Assembly: GCF_902729425.1 (NCBI RefSeq)
Contig: NZ_CACVCH010000013.1
Location: forward strand, 111,175-175,174
Direction of reading: 5' to 3'
Length of the DNA stretch: 64,000 nt
Origin: Magnetospirillum sp. SS-4
GTDB lineage: Bacteria; Pseudomonadota; Alphaproteobacteria; Rhodospirillales; Magnetospirillaceae
The notes under the pieces were generated by a model. The model did no database searches, had not been told where the DNA came from, and saw only the letters and a program-made list of their open reading frames with translations. Both the position numbers and the translations under genes were made by a program. This document shows positions 36,426 to 44,112 of this stretch, piece by piece. The first letter of the stretch is position 1. The number at the start of each line of letters is the position of its first letter.

Positions 36426-37357
36426 GTCTCGTTCACCCTTTCAAGCAATGCCGCCGCCTTGGCCAGTTGGCGAATCCGCGCCGCCGCCCCGTCGGTCTCG
36501 CCGGCCGCCACCCGCCGCGCCCAGCGCTCGGGCAGGAATTCGTTGAGCACGATCAGCGCCCACCGCGCCACGAACAGGGGCCGGAACGCCGCCAGCCGGC
36601 CATGAAATTCCGGCACGTCCTCATACACCCGGGCGATGCCCTCGCGCCAGCGGGCACGCAGGGTTTCATCCAGACTCTGACCCGGATGCAGCGGAAATTC
36701 CGCCGCCAGCTTGACCGGATCGTCCCAGCCGAAATATTCAAAATCCAGGAACGCCAGCGAACCGTCCGGCCGCCGCAAGGCGTTGTGAAAGCCGAAATCG
36801 GCCGGCGACAGGGTGCGGCATTCCGGCGCCAACGGACCGAACGTGACGGCTTCGGCGGATTGTTGCAGGATCGGAGCGATTCCGGCCTCCAGCAGGTCGC
36901 CCAGGCCGGGATGACCGGCGGCGACCTGACGCAGCCGCACCAGCCGGGATTCGGCCTGACGGATCAGTTCGGCCCCCGAGACACAGGCCTCCGACGCCCA
37001 GGGCAGACGGGCGGCGGCGGCGGCATGGCGAAGCGCGTGCAGACGGGCGGCGAAGGCCAGGGCGGCATCGACATCGGCGGCGGCGGGACTGTCGACCGGA
37101 ACGCCCTCGATCCATTCGTAAAGCCCCTGGCCGGCTTCGTCATCGCGAGCCAGGGCGGCCGGCACCTCGACGATGCCGTTGGCCGCCAGGAACGACAGCG
37201 CCGCGAACTCGACGCCCAGACGGTCGCGGGCATCGCCGGTGGTGCGGGGATAGGACTTGAGGGCGAAGCTGCGGCCGTCCTCGGCCTCGACCCGTTCCAG
37301 GCGGTTGTTGCCGCCGCGCCCGCCCGGCCGGATCGCCCGGACAGGTGTCCGCGCCAA
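36422..37357 (-). CDS. Aminoglycoside-phosphotransferase-like small-molecule kinase (start uncertain)
   Basis: About 311 residues of the APH/choline-kinase fold: a Lys in SFALKSYPR for ATP, a hinge YEWIEG, a catalytic loop LSPADFGFHNAL (Asp and Asn present, but the usual His two residues before Asp is Pro) and the metal-binding LDFEYFGW. Such proteins phosphorylate sugars, choline or amino alcohols. No ATG suits the N-terminus; a TTG at 37357 is my best guess, and an earlier start overlapping the HAD gene is possible. It directly precedes the transketolase pair. Confidence 0.65.
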   Translation of the reverse strand: MARTPVRAIRPGGRGGNNRLERVEAEDGRSFALKSYPRTTGDARDRLGVEFAALSFLAANGIVEVPAALARDDEAGQGLYEWIEGVPVDSPAAADVDAALAFAARLHALRHAAAAARLPWASEACVSGAELIRQAESRLVRLRQVAAGHPGLGDLLEAGIAPILQQSAEAVTFGPLAPECRTLSPADFGFHNALRRPDGSLAFLDFEYFGWDDPVKLAAEFPLHPGQSLDETLRARWREGIARVYEDVPEFHGRLAAFRPLFVARWALIVLNEFLPERWARRVAAGETDGAAARIRQLAKAAALLERVNET

Positions 37358-37370
37358 CCGGGCGGCCCGC

Positions 37371-37988
37371 TCAACCGAGTCGCTGGAACAGGTGGCGGCC
37401 AAGGCTGGTCCAGTCGGAAAAGGCGAGAAAGGCGCCGGTCGGAAGCGGCTTGGCCGGATGGAACAGATAGCGCTCGATTCCGGCCGGGAAGCCGGGCTCG
37501 GCAAAGACCTCCTCCAGGTCGTCGACGAAGGCGGCGCAACGGAGCTGGCCGATGCGGGCCAGCTTCTCGGCGCGGGTGGAGCAGAAGTGAATGTTGGGGC
37601 GCTTCAGCCCGAAACCATCCCCGGTGAAAAAACCCCTGGCATCCATCCAGGCCAGGGCGGCCTGACGCAGGTTGATCTGGTCCGGATCATGGGGCGCCGT
37701 CTCGGTCTTGTGGCTGACGATGGCCACATCCCAGCCCAGGCGGCGGCATTCCAGCAGGAAGTCGCCGACGCCCTCGATCAGCTCGGCCTCGGCCATGCGG
37801 CGGGCGTAGACCTCAGCCTGAAGCTTCTGCCACGCCACGTCGGCGTCGGGCGACAGCCGCACCAGATCGCGCACCTGCTTCTTGGTGGCGGCGCGGGCGG
37901 CTCCGGGAAAGCCGGCCGCCAGGGCGGCATCCCGGAACACCCGGTCATAGCCCGCGATGGTGTTGTCGAAATCGAGGCCGATCAGCAT
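37371..37988 (-). CDS. HAD-superfamily protein
   Basis: 205 residues with the nucleophile motif LDFDNTIAGYD at residues 5-15, a Ser-type motif II in VSHKTE and a late acidic FVDDLEEVF. The Asp-x-Asp-x-Thr core is intact, so phosphatase activity is likely, although motif III is not obvious. A 60-residue helical insert after motif I is the probable cap. It belongs to no well-known branch that I can name. Position between an epimerase and a kinase suggests it removes a phosphate during sugar activation. Confidence 0.65.
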   Translation of the reverse strand: MLIGLDFDNTIAGYDRVFRDAALAAGFPGAARAATKKQVRDLVRLSPDADVAWQKLQAEVYARRMAEAELIEGVGDFLLECRRLGWDVAIVSHKTETAPHDPDQINLRQAALAWMDARGFFTGDGFGLKRPNIHFCSTRAEKLARIGQLRCAAFVDDLEEVFAEPGFPAGIERYLFHPAKPLPTGAFLAFSDWTSLGRHLFQRLG

Positions 37989-38000
37989 GCCGCGGCGATC

Positions 38001-38993
38001 CTATTGCAGCTTGAGCTGCTGCATCAGCTTGATATTGAAGTATTCCGGGTTGTTGAGCGGGTCCGTCAGCTTGCCGGCCTTCATGGCCTCGACCAGTCCC
38101 CGCACCGCGTCCTCGATGGTGTATTTCAGCTCGAAGCCGATCTCTTCCCGGATCTTGCGGCCCGACACCTGATAGGAGCGCGGATCGTTGGTGGGAACCG
38201 TCTCGATGGTCACATGGTCGCCCACCACCTTGCGAACGATCTCGGCCAGTTCGGAAATGGGGAAGTTGGTGTCGCCGGCATTCCAGATCTTGCGGTTGAT
38301 GGCCGAATCGGGCTGCTGCAACAGATGGAGATAGACCCGCACCATGTCCATGATGTGGATGTTGGGACGCTTCTGCGGTCCGCCGGTGACCCGGATCCTG
38401 CCGTTGTTGACCGCCTGATTGGTGAAGATGTTGACCACCACGTCCAGGCGCTGGCGCTTGGCATAGCCGCAGACGGTGGAGGGACGGATGGTGCAGACGG
38501 TGAAGTCCGGCCCGGCCTCGGCGTTCAGCTCCTGCTCGCACAGGGCCTTGAACTTGGAATAGTCGGTCAGCGGCTCCAGCGGCAGATCCTCGTGGACTTC
38601 CGGGTCGTCCTTGACGCCGTAGACCGAGGACGACGAGGCGTAGATAAAACGCTTCACTCCGGCGGCCTTCGAGGCCTTCACCAGCGGCAGGAAGGCGTCG
38701 TAGTTGATGGACTTGCCCAGATTGGGGTCGAGATCGTAGCTGGGGTCGTTGGAAATACAGGCGAGATGGATGACGCAGTCGCAGCCGGCCAGCGCGTCCT
38801 TCACCACATCGATGTCCCGCAGATCGCCCCTGACCTCGCGCAGGTTGGGATGGCCCTTCAGTTCGTCGAACACCTCGCCGTAGAGATAGAGGTCGAGCAC
38901 CGTGACCTTGTGGCCCTCCCGGATCAGTTCGGGAATCAGGGCGCTGCCCACATAGCCGGCGCCGCCGGTCACCAGCACGTTCCAAAGCTTCAT
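38001..38993 (-). CDS. NAD-dependent epimerase/dehydratase (extended SDR)
   Basis: 330 residues with VTGGAGYVGSALIP as cofactor motif, YASSSSVYG with the active-site Ser, and the Tyr/Lys pair in YSKFK. PSTVCGYAKRQRLD and GPQKRPNIHIMDMV follow, a pattern seen in SDRs of heptose and O-antigen clusters. The exact sugar is not readable. It lies 13 bases before the HAD gene and is preceded by the nucleotidyltransferase-kinase fusion. Confidence 0.8.
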   Translation of the reverse strand: MKLWNVLVTGGAGYVGSALIPELIREGHKVTVLDLYLYGEVFDELKGHPNLREVRGDLRDIDVVKDALAGCDCVIHLACISNDPSYDLDPNLGKSINYDAFLPLVKASKAAGVKRFIYASSSSVYGVKDDPEVHEDLPLEPLTDYSKFKALCEQELNAEAGPDFTVCTIRPSTVCGYAKRQRLDVVVNIFTNQAVNNGRIRVTGGPQKRPNIHIMDMVRVYLHLLQQPDSAINRKIWNAGDTNFPISELAEIVRKVVGDHVTIETVPTNDPRSYQVSGRKIREEIGFELKYTIEDAVRGLVEAMKAGKLTDPLNNPEYFNIKLMQQLKLQ

Positions 38994-39006
38994 GATTCCC
39001 CCCCGG

Positions 39007-40548
39007 TCACTTCAACAGAGTGTTGACGAATTTCAGCAGCGCCACCTTGTCCACCGACGAGCGGTGGCCGACGATGCCGACCTTGATGGCCCCGGCGGCG
39101 TTGCCGACGAAGGCCACCTGATGCATGGGACAGCCGGCCGCCACCAGCGGCGCCGTCACCGCCAGGAAGGCGTCGCCGGCTCCCACCGTGTCCACCACCT
39201 GCTTGGTGAAGGCGGGAATCCGCTGCACGCTCTTGCCACGCTCGTAGGACACGCTGCCGTGCAGGCCGGCGGTCACGATGATCTTGTCGCACTCCACCAG
39301 GGCCGGCAGGCGCCGGCCGGTCAGCTCGGCCACGTCGCAATACTTGTCGGCGGCGGCGAAGCGGGCCTCGCGGTGATCGATGCAGACGTAATCGGCGCTG
39401 GCGTATTTGGTGATGAAGTTGAATCCCAGATTGCCGGCATTGGTCTGGGTGTTGACGGTAAGGAATTTCGAGCACCGGCGCACCAGTGCGATGGTCTCGG
39501 GCGTCAGCATGCCGTGGCCGAAATCGGTCACCACCACCACGTCGGACGCCGGGCAGCGATCGGCCAGGACCGCGTTGACCCGGTCCACCACCTCGGCCGC
39601 GTAGGGCCGGTCGTCCATGTGATAGACCTCGAACAGCTTGCGGACGTAATTGGGCTCGATGAAGCGGGTCTTGCGGGTGGTCGGCGCGCCGGGACGGCGG
39701 ATCACCGTCAGGGTGACGTTGGGCTTCAGGCTGGCGCGGACCAGCTCCTCCCAGCTGTCGTCGTCGCCCAGCACGGTGACGATCTCGACCTCGGCCACCA
39801 GATCGGCCACATGATTGGCCGCCGCGACCACACCGCCGGCGAAGACCTCGCGGCTCTTGAACAGGGTGGCGATGAGCTGCTCCTTGGACGAGCGCTCCAT
39901 GGTGTCGACGTAATTGTATTCGTCGATGATGGTGTCGCCGACCATCAGCACCTTGTAGGACTTGATCTTGTCGATATAGGTCGCGATGGAGGCGGTGGCG
40001 TCCTCGGCCCGCAATTCCTCGAGGAAATCGCGCAGCGGCGGATCGTAGACGTCGAGATAGCGGTTGATCAGGGTCGACGAGCTGAAGGTGATGTCCCTGG
40101 TGAACACCAGCCGGCCGCCGTGCTGTTCCACGGCATCCTTCTCGGCCCGGATCTTGCCGGTGATGTCGTCGTCCGGATTCTCGTAGTCCGAGCCCTTGAC
40201 GTAGACCGAGGGCCGCACCGTATCGAGCACGTTCTCGGCTGTGGGGGCGTGGTTGACCGCCACCCAGTCCACGTATTGGCAGGCGGCCAGCATCTCGGCG
40301 CGCAAGCCCTCGGGAAAGATGGGACGGCCGGGTCCCTTGTTGACGAAACGGTCGCCGGTGAGCGTCACGCACAGCCGGGTGCCTTCCCGCCGCGCCGCCT
40401 CCAGGTGGCGGACATGACCCATGTGCAACAGGTCGAACACGCCGTGGCACAGCACCACCTGCTCGCCGGCTTCGCGCGCCTGGCGCACGATCTCGGCCAT
40501 GCCCTCCAGGGTGACGACCTTGTCGCGGGCGCTGACCGGCTCGCTCAC
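39007..40548 (-). CDS. Cytidylyltransferase-PfkB kinase fusion (HldE-like, reversed domain order)
   Basis: 513 residues from a GTG at 40548. The N-terminal 140 residues are a nucleotidyltransferase with GVFDLLHMGHVRHL (HxGH at residues 42-45) and a VYVKGSDYENP segment. The C-terminal 320 residues are a PfkB sugar kinase with VGDTIIDEYNYV at the start, RKTRFIEP, and the catalytic DTVGAGDAF near residue 450. Both active sites look complete. HldE, the heptose kinase/adenylyltransferase, has the two domains in the opposite order. The fusion would phosphorylate a sugar and attach a nucleotide. Start overlaps the previous stop. Confidence 0.75.
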   Translation of the reverse strand: MSEPVSARDKVVTLEGMAEIVRQAREAGEQVVLCHGVFDLLHMGHVRHLEAARREGTRLCVTLTGDRFVNKGPGRPIFPEGLRAEMLAACQYVDWVAVNHAPTAENVLDTVRPSVYVKGSDYENPDDDITGKIRAEKDAVEQHGGRLVFTRDITFSSSTLINRYLDVYDPPLRDFLEELRAEDATASIATYIDKIKSYKVLMVGDTIIDEYNYVDTMERSSKEQLIATLFKSREVFAGGVVAAANHVADLVAEVEIVTVLGDDDSWEELVRASLKPNVTLTVIRRPGAPTTRKTRFIEPNYVRKLFEVYHMDDRPYAAEVVDRVNAVLADRCPASDVVVVTDFGHGMLTPETIALVRRCSKFLTVNTQTNAGNLGFNFITKYASADYVCIDHREARFAAADKYCDVAELTGRRLPALVECDKIIVTAGLHGSVSYERGKSVQRIPAFTKQVVDTVGAGDAFLAVTAPLVAAGCPMHQVAFVGNAAGAIKVGIVGHRSSVDKVALLKFVNTLLK

Positions 40549-41552
40549 GTCTTGTCTCCGAGATACTTGAACCAGTCCCTGGTTGCCTCGGCGATGGAAT
40601 CCGGCGACCACACCGGAGCCTCGCGCCAGTAATCGATATTGTCGAGAATCCGCCCCACGCCGTCTTCCAGGCTGACCTTCGACGACCAGCCCAGCAGGGA
40701 GTTGATGCGGGTGGTGTCGGCAAAGGTGCAGTCGGGCTCGCCGGGGCGCTTGGGGATATGGGTCTTCGGCCCGCCCAGCAACTCCACCAGCCGGTTGACG
40801 CTGTAATGCCCGCCCGAGCCCACGTTCATGACGACCTGCTTCAGGTCGGATTCGGACGCGGCGAAGAAGGCGTCGGCCACGTCGGTGACATAGGTGAAAT
40901 CGCGGGTCTGGGTGCCGTCGCCGACCACGGTGTAAGGCTTGCCGGCCAGCTTTTGCGCCAGGAACACCCCGAACACCGCGCCATAGGTGCCCGACGTGCG
41001 CGAGCGCGTGCCGTAGACGTTGAACAGGCGGAGCGACACCACCGGCAGGCCGTAGCACTGCCCCCAGTGCATGACGTAGCTTTCGCCGGTCATCTTGGTC
41101 AGGGCATAGGGGTACATGGGCCGCATCTCGGCGGTTTCCGGCGTCGGATAGACGTCGGGAATGCCGTAGCACGACGACGAGGCGGCGTAGACGAATCGCT
41201 TCACCGCGGCGTGGCGGGCGGCTTCCAGCACCGCGAAGGTGCCGTTGACGTTGGCGTGGTGGTATTCGGTGGCGTTCTGGATCGATGGCACGATGTCGGC
41301 CAGCGCCGCCAGATGGAACACCCGGTCGACCCCCTGGAACAGCGGATTGATCGCGTCGCGGTCGGTGATGTCCAGCTGATGCACCGCCAGCCCGGCCCGC
41401 TCCCGCAGATGCATCAGGTTCTCGGGCCGGCCGGTGGAGTAGTTGTCGATGACCGTGACCCGGTGGCCCTCGGCCAGCAGGCGGTCGACCAGATGGCTGC
41501 CGATGAAGCCGGCGCCGCCGGTGACCAGACTGTGAGTGGTATATGCGGACAT
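40545..41552 (-). CDS. NAD-dependent sugar-nucleotide epimerase/dehydratase
   Basis: 335 residues from the ATG at 41552, preceded by a GAGGGGA ribosome site. It has [37 protein letters not shown] and the catalytic YALTK pair, a close fit to UDP-glucose/UDP-GlcNAc 4-epimerases and UDP-xylose synthase-type SDRs. [22 protein letters not shown] and [19 protein letters not shown] are also family-typical. It most likely interconverts a UDP-sugar for one of the locus transferases. Confidence 0.85.
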   Translation of the reverse strand: MSAYTTHSLVTGGAGFIGSHLVDRLLAEGHRVTVIDNYSTGRPENLMHLRERAGLAVHQLDITDRDAINPLFQGVDRVFHLAALADIVPSIQNATEYHHANVNGTFAVLEAARHAAVKRFVYAASSSCYGIPDVYPTPETAEMRPMYPYALTKMTGESYVMHWGQCYGLPVVSLRLFNVYGTRSRTSGTYGAVFGVFLAQKLAGKPYTVVGDGTQTRDFTYVTDVADAFFAASESDLKQVVMNVGSGGHYSVNRLVELLGGPKTHIPKRPGEPDCTFADTTRINSLLGWSSKVSLEDGVGRILDNIDYWREAPVWSPDSIAEATRDWFKYLGDKT

Positions 41553-41579
41553 TCTTATTCCCCTCGCCACGATACGTGG

Positions 41580-43316
41580 CTATAGCCGGTTTGACGGGGC
41601 CGGGTCAACGGCGTTCAAATTATGAACGGCGGTTTCCGCCGCCAGGATCTCCCCGACGATTTCGGGATAGGGGCGCCGGTCCAGGTTGACCAGGGCGGCG
41701 AAACGCTCGCGCTCGAAGGTCTCGCGTCCGTCGGCCCAGGCCCCCAGCCGCTCCGCCACCGCCTCGGCGGAATCGGCGCACAGGCCGGGAAATTCACGGA
41801 AGATGGACGTCTTCTGGCCGGGAATGACGTCGATCATCAAGGTGGGGGTTCCCAGCTGGATGGCCTCGGCGATGATGGTGGACGGGTCCGAGACGATCAT
41901 GTCAGCCCTGGCCACCAGATCGTAGACCGGGTCGGTAACGTGAACCACGTTGGCGAGGCCCTGGCGGCAATTCTCGATGAAGCCGGGGGTCAGGGTGTCG
42001 TGAGGATAGCCGCTTTTCACCTGCAACAAGATGGTGCGGTCGGGGAAGCGTTCGGCCGCCAGGCGCACGGCGCGGACGAATTCCGGATTGCCGATGGCGA
42101 AGCGGGCCATGAACAAGATGTCGGACGAGGTGCGGGTGGGACGCCGGAAATCCGCCTCGGTGAAGGCGAACGAGCCGATGGCGTGCAGCCCGGCCACGTC
42201 CCAACTACCCTTGAAGTGACGATGAAAGGCGCTGCCGATGGTGAAGTAATGGTCCATGGACACCCAGCGCAGTTGCGGCATCAGGATGGTGATGCCCTGG
42301 ACGGCGTGGTTGAGGCCCCATTGCGCGGCACCGACGCGGCGCAATTCCTGGCGGCGCAGCACATGCTCGACGTTGTAGTCGTCGCGCGCCCAGAAGATGT
42401 CGGGCTGGCAGCGGTTGAACAGTGCCCGGATGCGCAGCCGGCGGAACGGCAACAGCGCCATCTCCCAATAAAGGCCCGGCGCCAGCCCGCCCCGGCGCAG
42501 CCACAGCCCGCCGCAATCCCGAACGGCCACGGCGGCCGCCTCCAGCGCCTGCCAGGGATTGAAGGCGCCGTCTCCGGGCAGGCAGCGCGGCCAGTCCCCG
42601 AAGCGTTCGGCCGCCCGTTCCGCCACCTCGGCGTTGCGCATCACCACCATCACCTCGCCGTTCCGGCGGAACGCCTGGTAAAGGGCGACGTCGCGCCAGT
42701 CGTCGTTGTGATCGGCCATGACGAAGACCGAACGGGTGGTCACCGACGGCCGCAGCTTCGCCGCCACCAGCGCCAGCGCCGCCCCCAGGCCCAGCGCCAG
42801 GGCGGCGAGATTGAGCAGCCGGTTCGGCACGGCCCGGGTCGCGATGCCGGACAGGGCGTCCGGACCGAACCAGGCCCGCGCCAATCCGACCAGTTCGGGC
42901 GAGGCGCCGACCACCCTGGCCCCAGTCGCGGCGACATGCTTGTTCAGCAGGAAGGCCGCCATGTAGCGGCGGAACATGAACATGGTGGCCAGCAGCTTCA
43001 GGGCGAATCCGTGCCGCCGGTCCGCCGATGCCGCGTCGAAATCGAAATGCCTTGCCTGCCACGGCTCGATGGTGGCCAGGACGTCATCGGCGAAGATCAG
43101 GGTGGGATAGGCCCATTCCTGGGCGTGTTCGGGGTAATCGTCGATCAGCCGCCGGGCGCCCCGGGCCAGCGCCCAGGCCTCGATGCGGTCGAGAACCCGC
43201 TTCAGCGGCGGCAGCAGCGGATCGGTCATCAGGATGCGCGGGGTCTCGCCCCGCCTTACCCGCCGGATCAGGCCGAAGGCGGTGATCTCGTCGAGGATGA
43301 TGACGTCGTCAGCCAT
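41580..43316 (-). CDS. Large uncharacterised GT-B-like glycan-locus protein
   Basis: 578 residues with no textbook family motif visible. The C-terminal third resembles the nucleotide-sugar-binding half of GT-B or CDP-glycerol glycerophosphotransferase-like enzymes: DILFMARFAIGN, then MIVSDPSTIIAEAIQLGTPTLMIDVI. A hydrophobic stretch (near residue 165-185) could associate it with the membrane. The N-terminal 150 residues look like a separate small domain. It overlaps the KdsB-like gene by eight bases. A glycosyl- or glycerophosphate-transferase role is an inference from fold and setting only. Confidence 0.5.
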   Translation of the reverse strand: MADDVIILDEITAFGLIRRVRRGETPRILMTDPLLPPLKRVLDRIEAWALARGARRLIDDYPEHAQEWAYPTLIFADDVLATIEPWQARHFDFDAASADRRHGFALKLLATMFMFRRYMAAFLLNKHVAATGARVVGASPELVGLARAWFGPDALSGIATRAVPNRLLNLAALALGLGAALALVAAKLRPSVTTRSVFVMADHNDDWRDVALYQAFRRNGEVMVVMRNAEVAERAAERFGDWPRCLPGDGAFNPWQALEAAAVAVRDCGGLWLRRGGLAPGLYWEMALLPFRRLRIRALFNRCQPDIFWARDDYNVEHVLRRQELRRVGAAQWGLNHAVQGITILMPQLRWVSMDHYFTIGSAFHRHFKGSWDVAGLHAIGSFAFTEADFRRPTRTSSDILFMARFAIGNPEFVRAVRLAAERFPDRTILLQVKSGYPHDTLTPGFIENCRQGLANVVHVTDPVYDLVARADMIVSDPSTIIAEAIQLGTPTLMIDVIPGQKTSIFREFPGLCADSAEAVAERLGAWADGRETFERERFAALVNLDRRPYPEIVGEILAAETAVHNLNAVDPAPSNRL

Positions 43317-44112
43317 AGGCCTTGGCGTTCCACAGCGGATCGGTCGCCATGGTCCCGGTGACGCGGGCCAGATCCTCGGCATTGTCCACCGTGTCGGACA
43401 CGATGGGGGTCACCAGCACCTTCATGGAGCGGCCCATCTCGATGACGCGGTTGTAGTCGATGCCCTCGACCTCTTCGTTGTAGGTCATGCCGAAGGCGAG
43501 GAACTCCTTCAGGAAGGCCGGCTTGAAGGCGATGATGGCGGTGTGCTTGTAGACCCGCTCCGGCAGAACCCCGTGCTTCTTGGGGCTGGGGATCGGGGCG
43601 CGCGACATGTAGATCAGGCCGCCGTCGCTGTCGCGGAACAGCACCTTGACCCGGTTCAGGTCGTGAAACTCCTCGATCAGGGTCAGTCTTTCCACCAGGG
43701 TGGACGAGTCCAGCTCCGGTTCCGCCACATGGGCGGCGATGATCTGGTCCAGCATGCCGGGATGGACCAGCGGCTGGTCGCCCTGGACGTTGATCACCAG
43801 GTCATAGGGACCGTCGGCCCTGGCCACCTCTTCATAGGCCCAGGCGATGCGGTCGTTGCACATGTCGAATTCGGGGGTCAGCACCACGTCCCCGCCCAGG
43901 CGCCGGATATCGTCGGCCACTTCCTCGTTGGGGGTGGCGACCACCACCCGGGTCAGGGCCTTGCACAGCCGGGTGCGCAAATAGCAATGGCCGACCATGG
44001 ACATGCCGTCGATGTGCTTCAGCGGCTTGCCGGGAAAACGGCCGGAATTCATGCGGGCGGGAACGATGGCGATGGTGCGGAGCACCTGGGGAGCGATGGT
44101 GCGGAGGCTCAT
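43309..44112 (-). CDS. KdsB-like CMP-ulosonate cytidylyltransferase (copy 2)
   Basis: 267 residues with AIVPARMNSGRFPGKPL, INVQGDQPLVHPGML and SRAPIPSP, the same ordered motifs as KdsB and as the copy at 14259. The two copies clearly differ through most of their length, so they are not recent duplicates. The product is a CMP-activated keto-deoxy acid or similar. It is followed by the GT-B-like gene and preceded by the GT2-dehydrogenase fusion with a four-base overlap, suggesting the CMP-sugar is used by one of these. Confidence 0.8.
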   Translation of the reverse strand: MSLRTIAPQVLRTIAIVPARMNSGRFPGKPLKHIDGMSMVGHCYLRTRLCKALTRVVVATPNEEVADDIRRLGGDVVLTPEFDMCNDRIAWAYEEVARADGPYDLVINVQGDQPLVHPGMLDQIIAAHVAEPELDSSTLVERLTLIEEFHDLNRVKVLFRDSDGGLIYMSRAPIPSPKKHGVLPERVYKHTAIIAFKPAFLKEFLAFGMTYNEEVEGIDYNRVIEMGRSMKVLVTPIVSDTVDNAEDLARVTGTMATDPLWNAKAYG

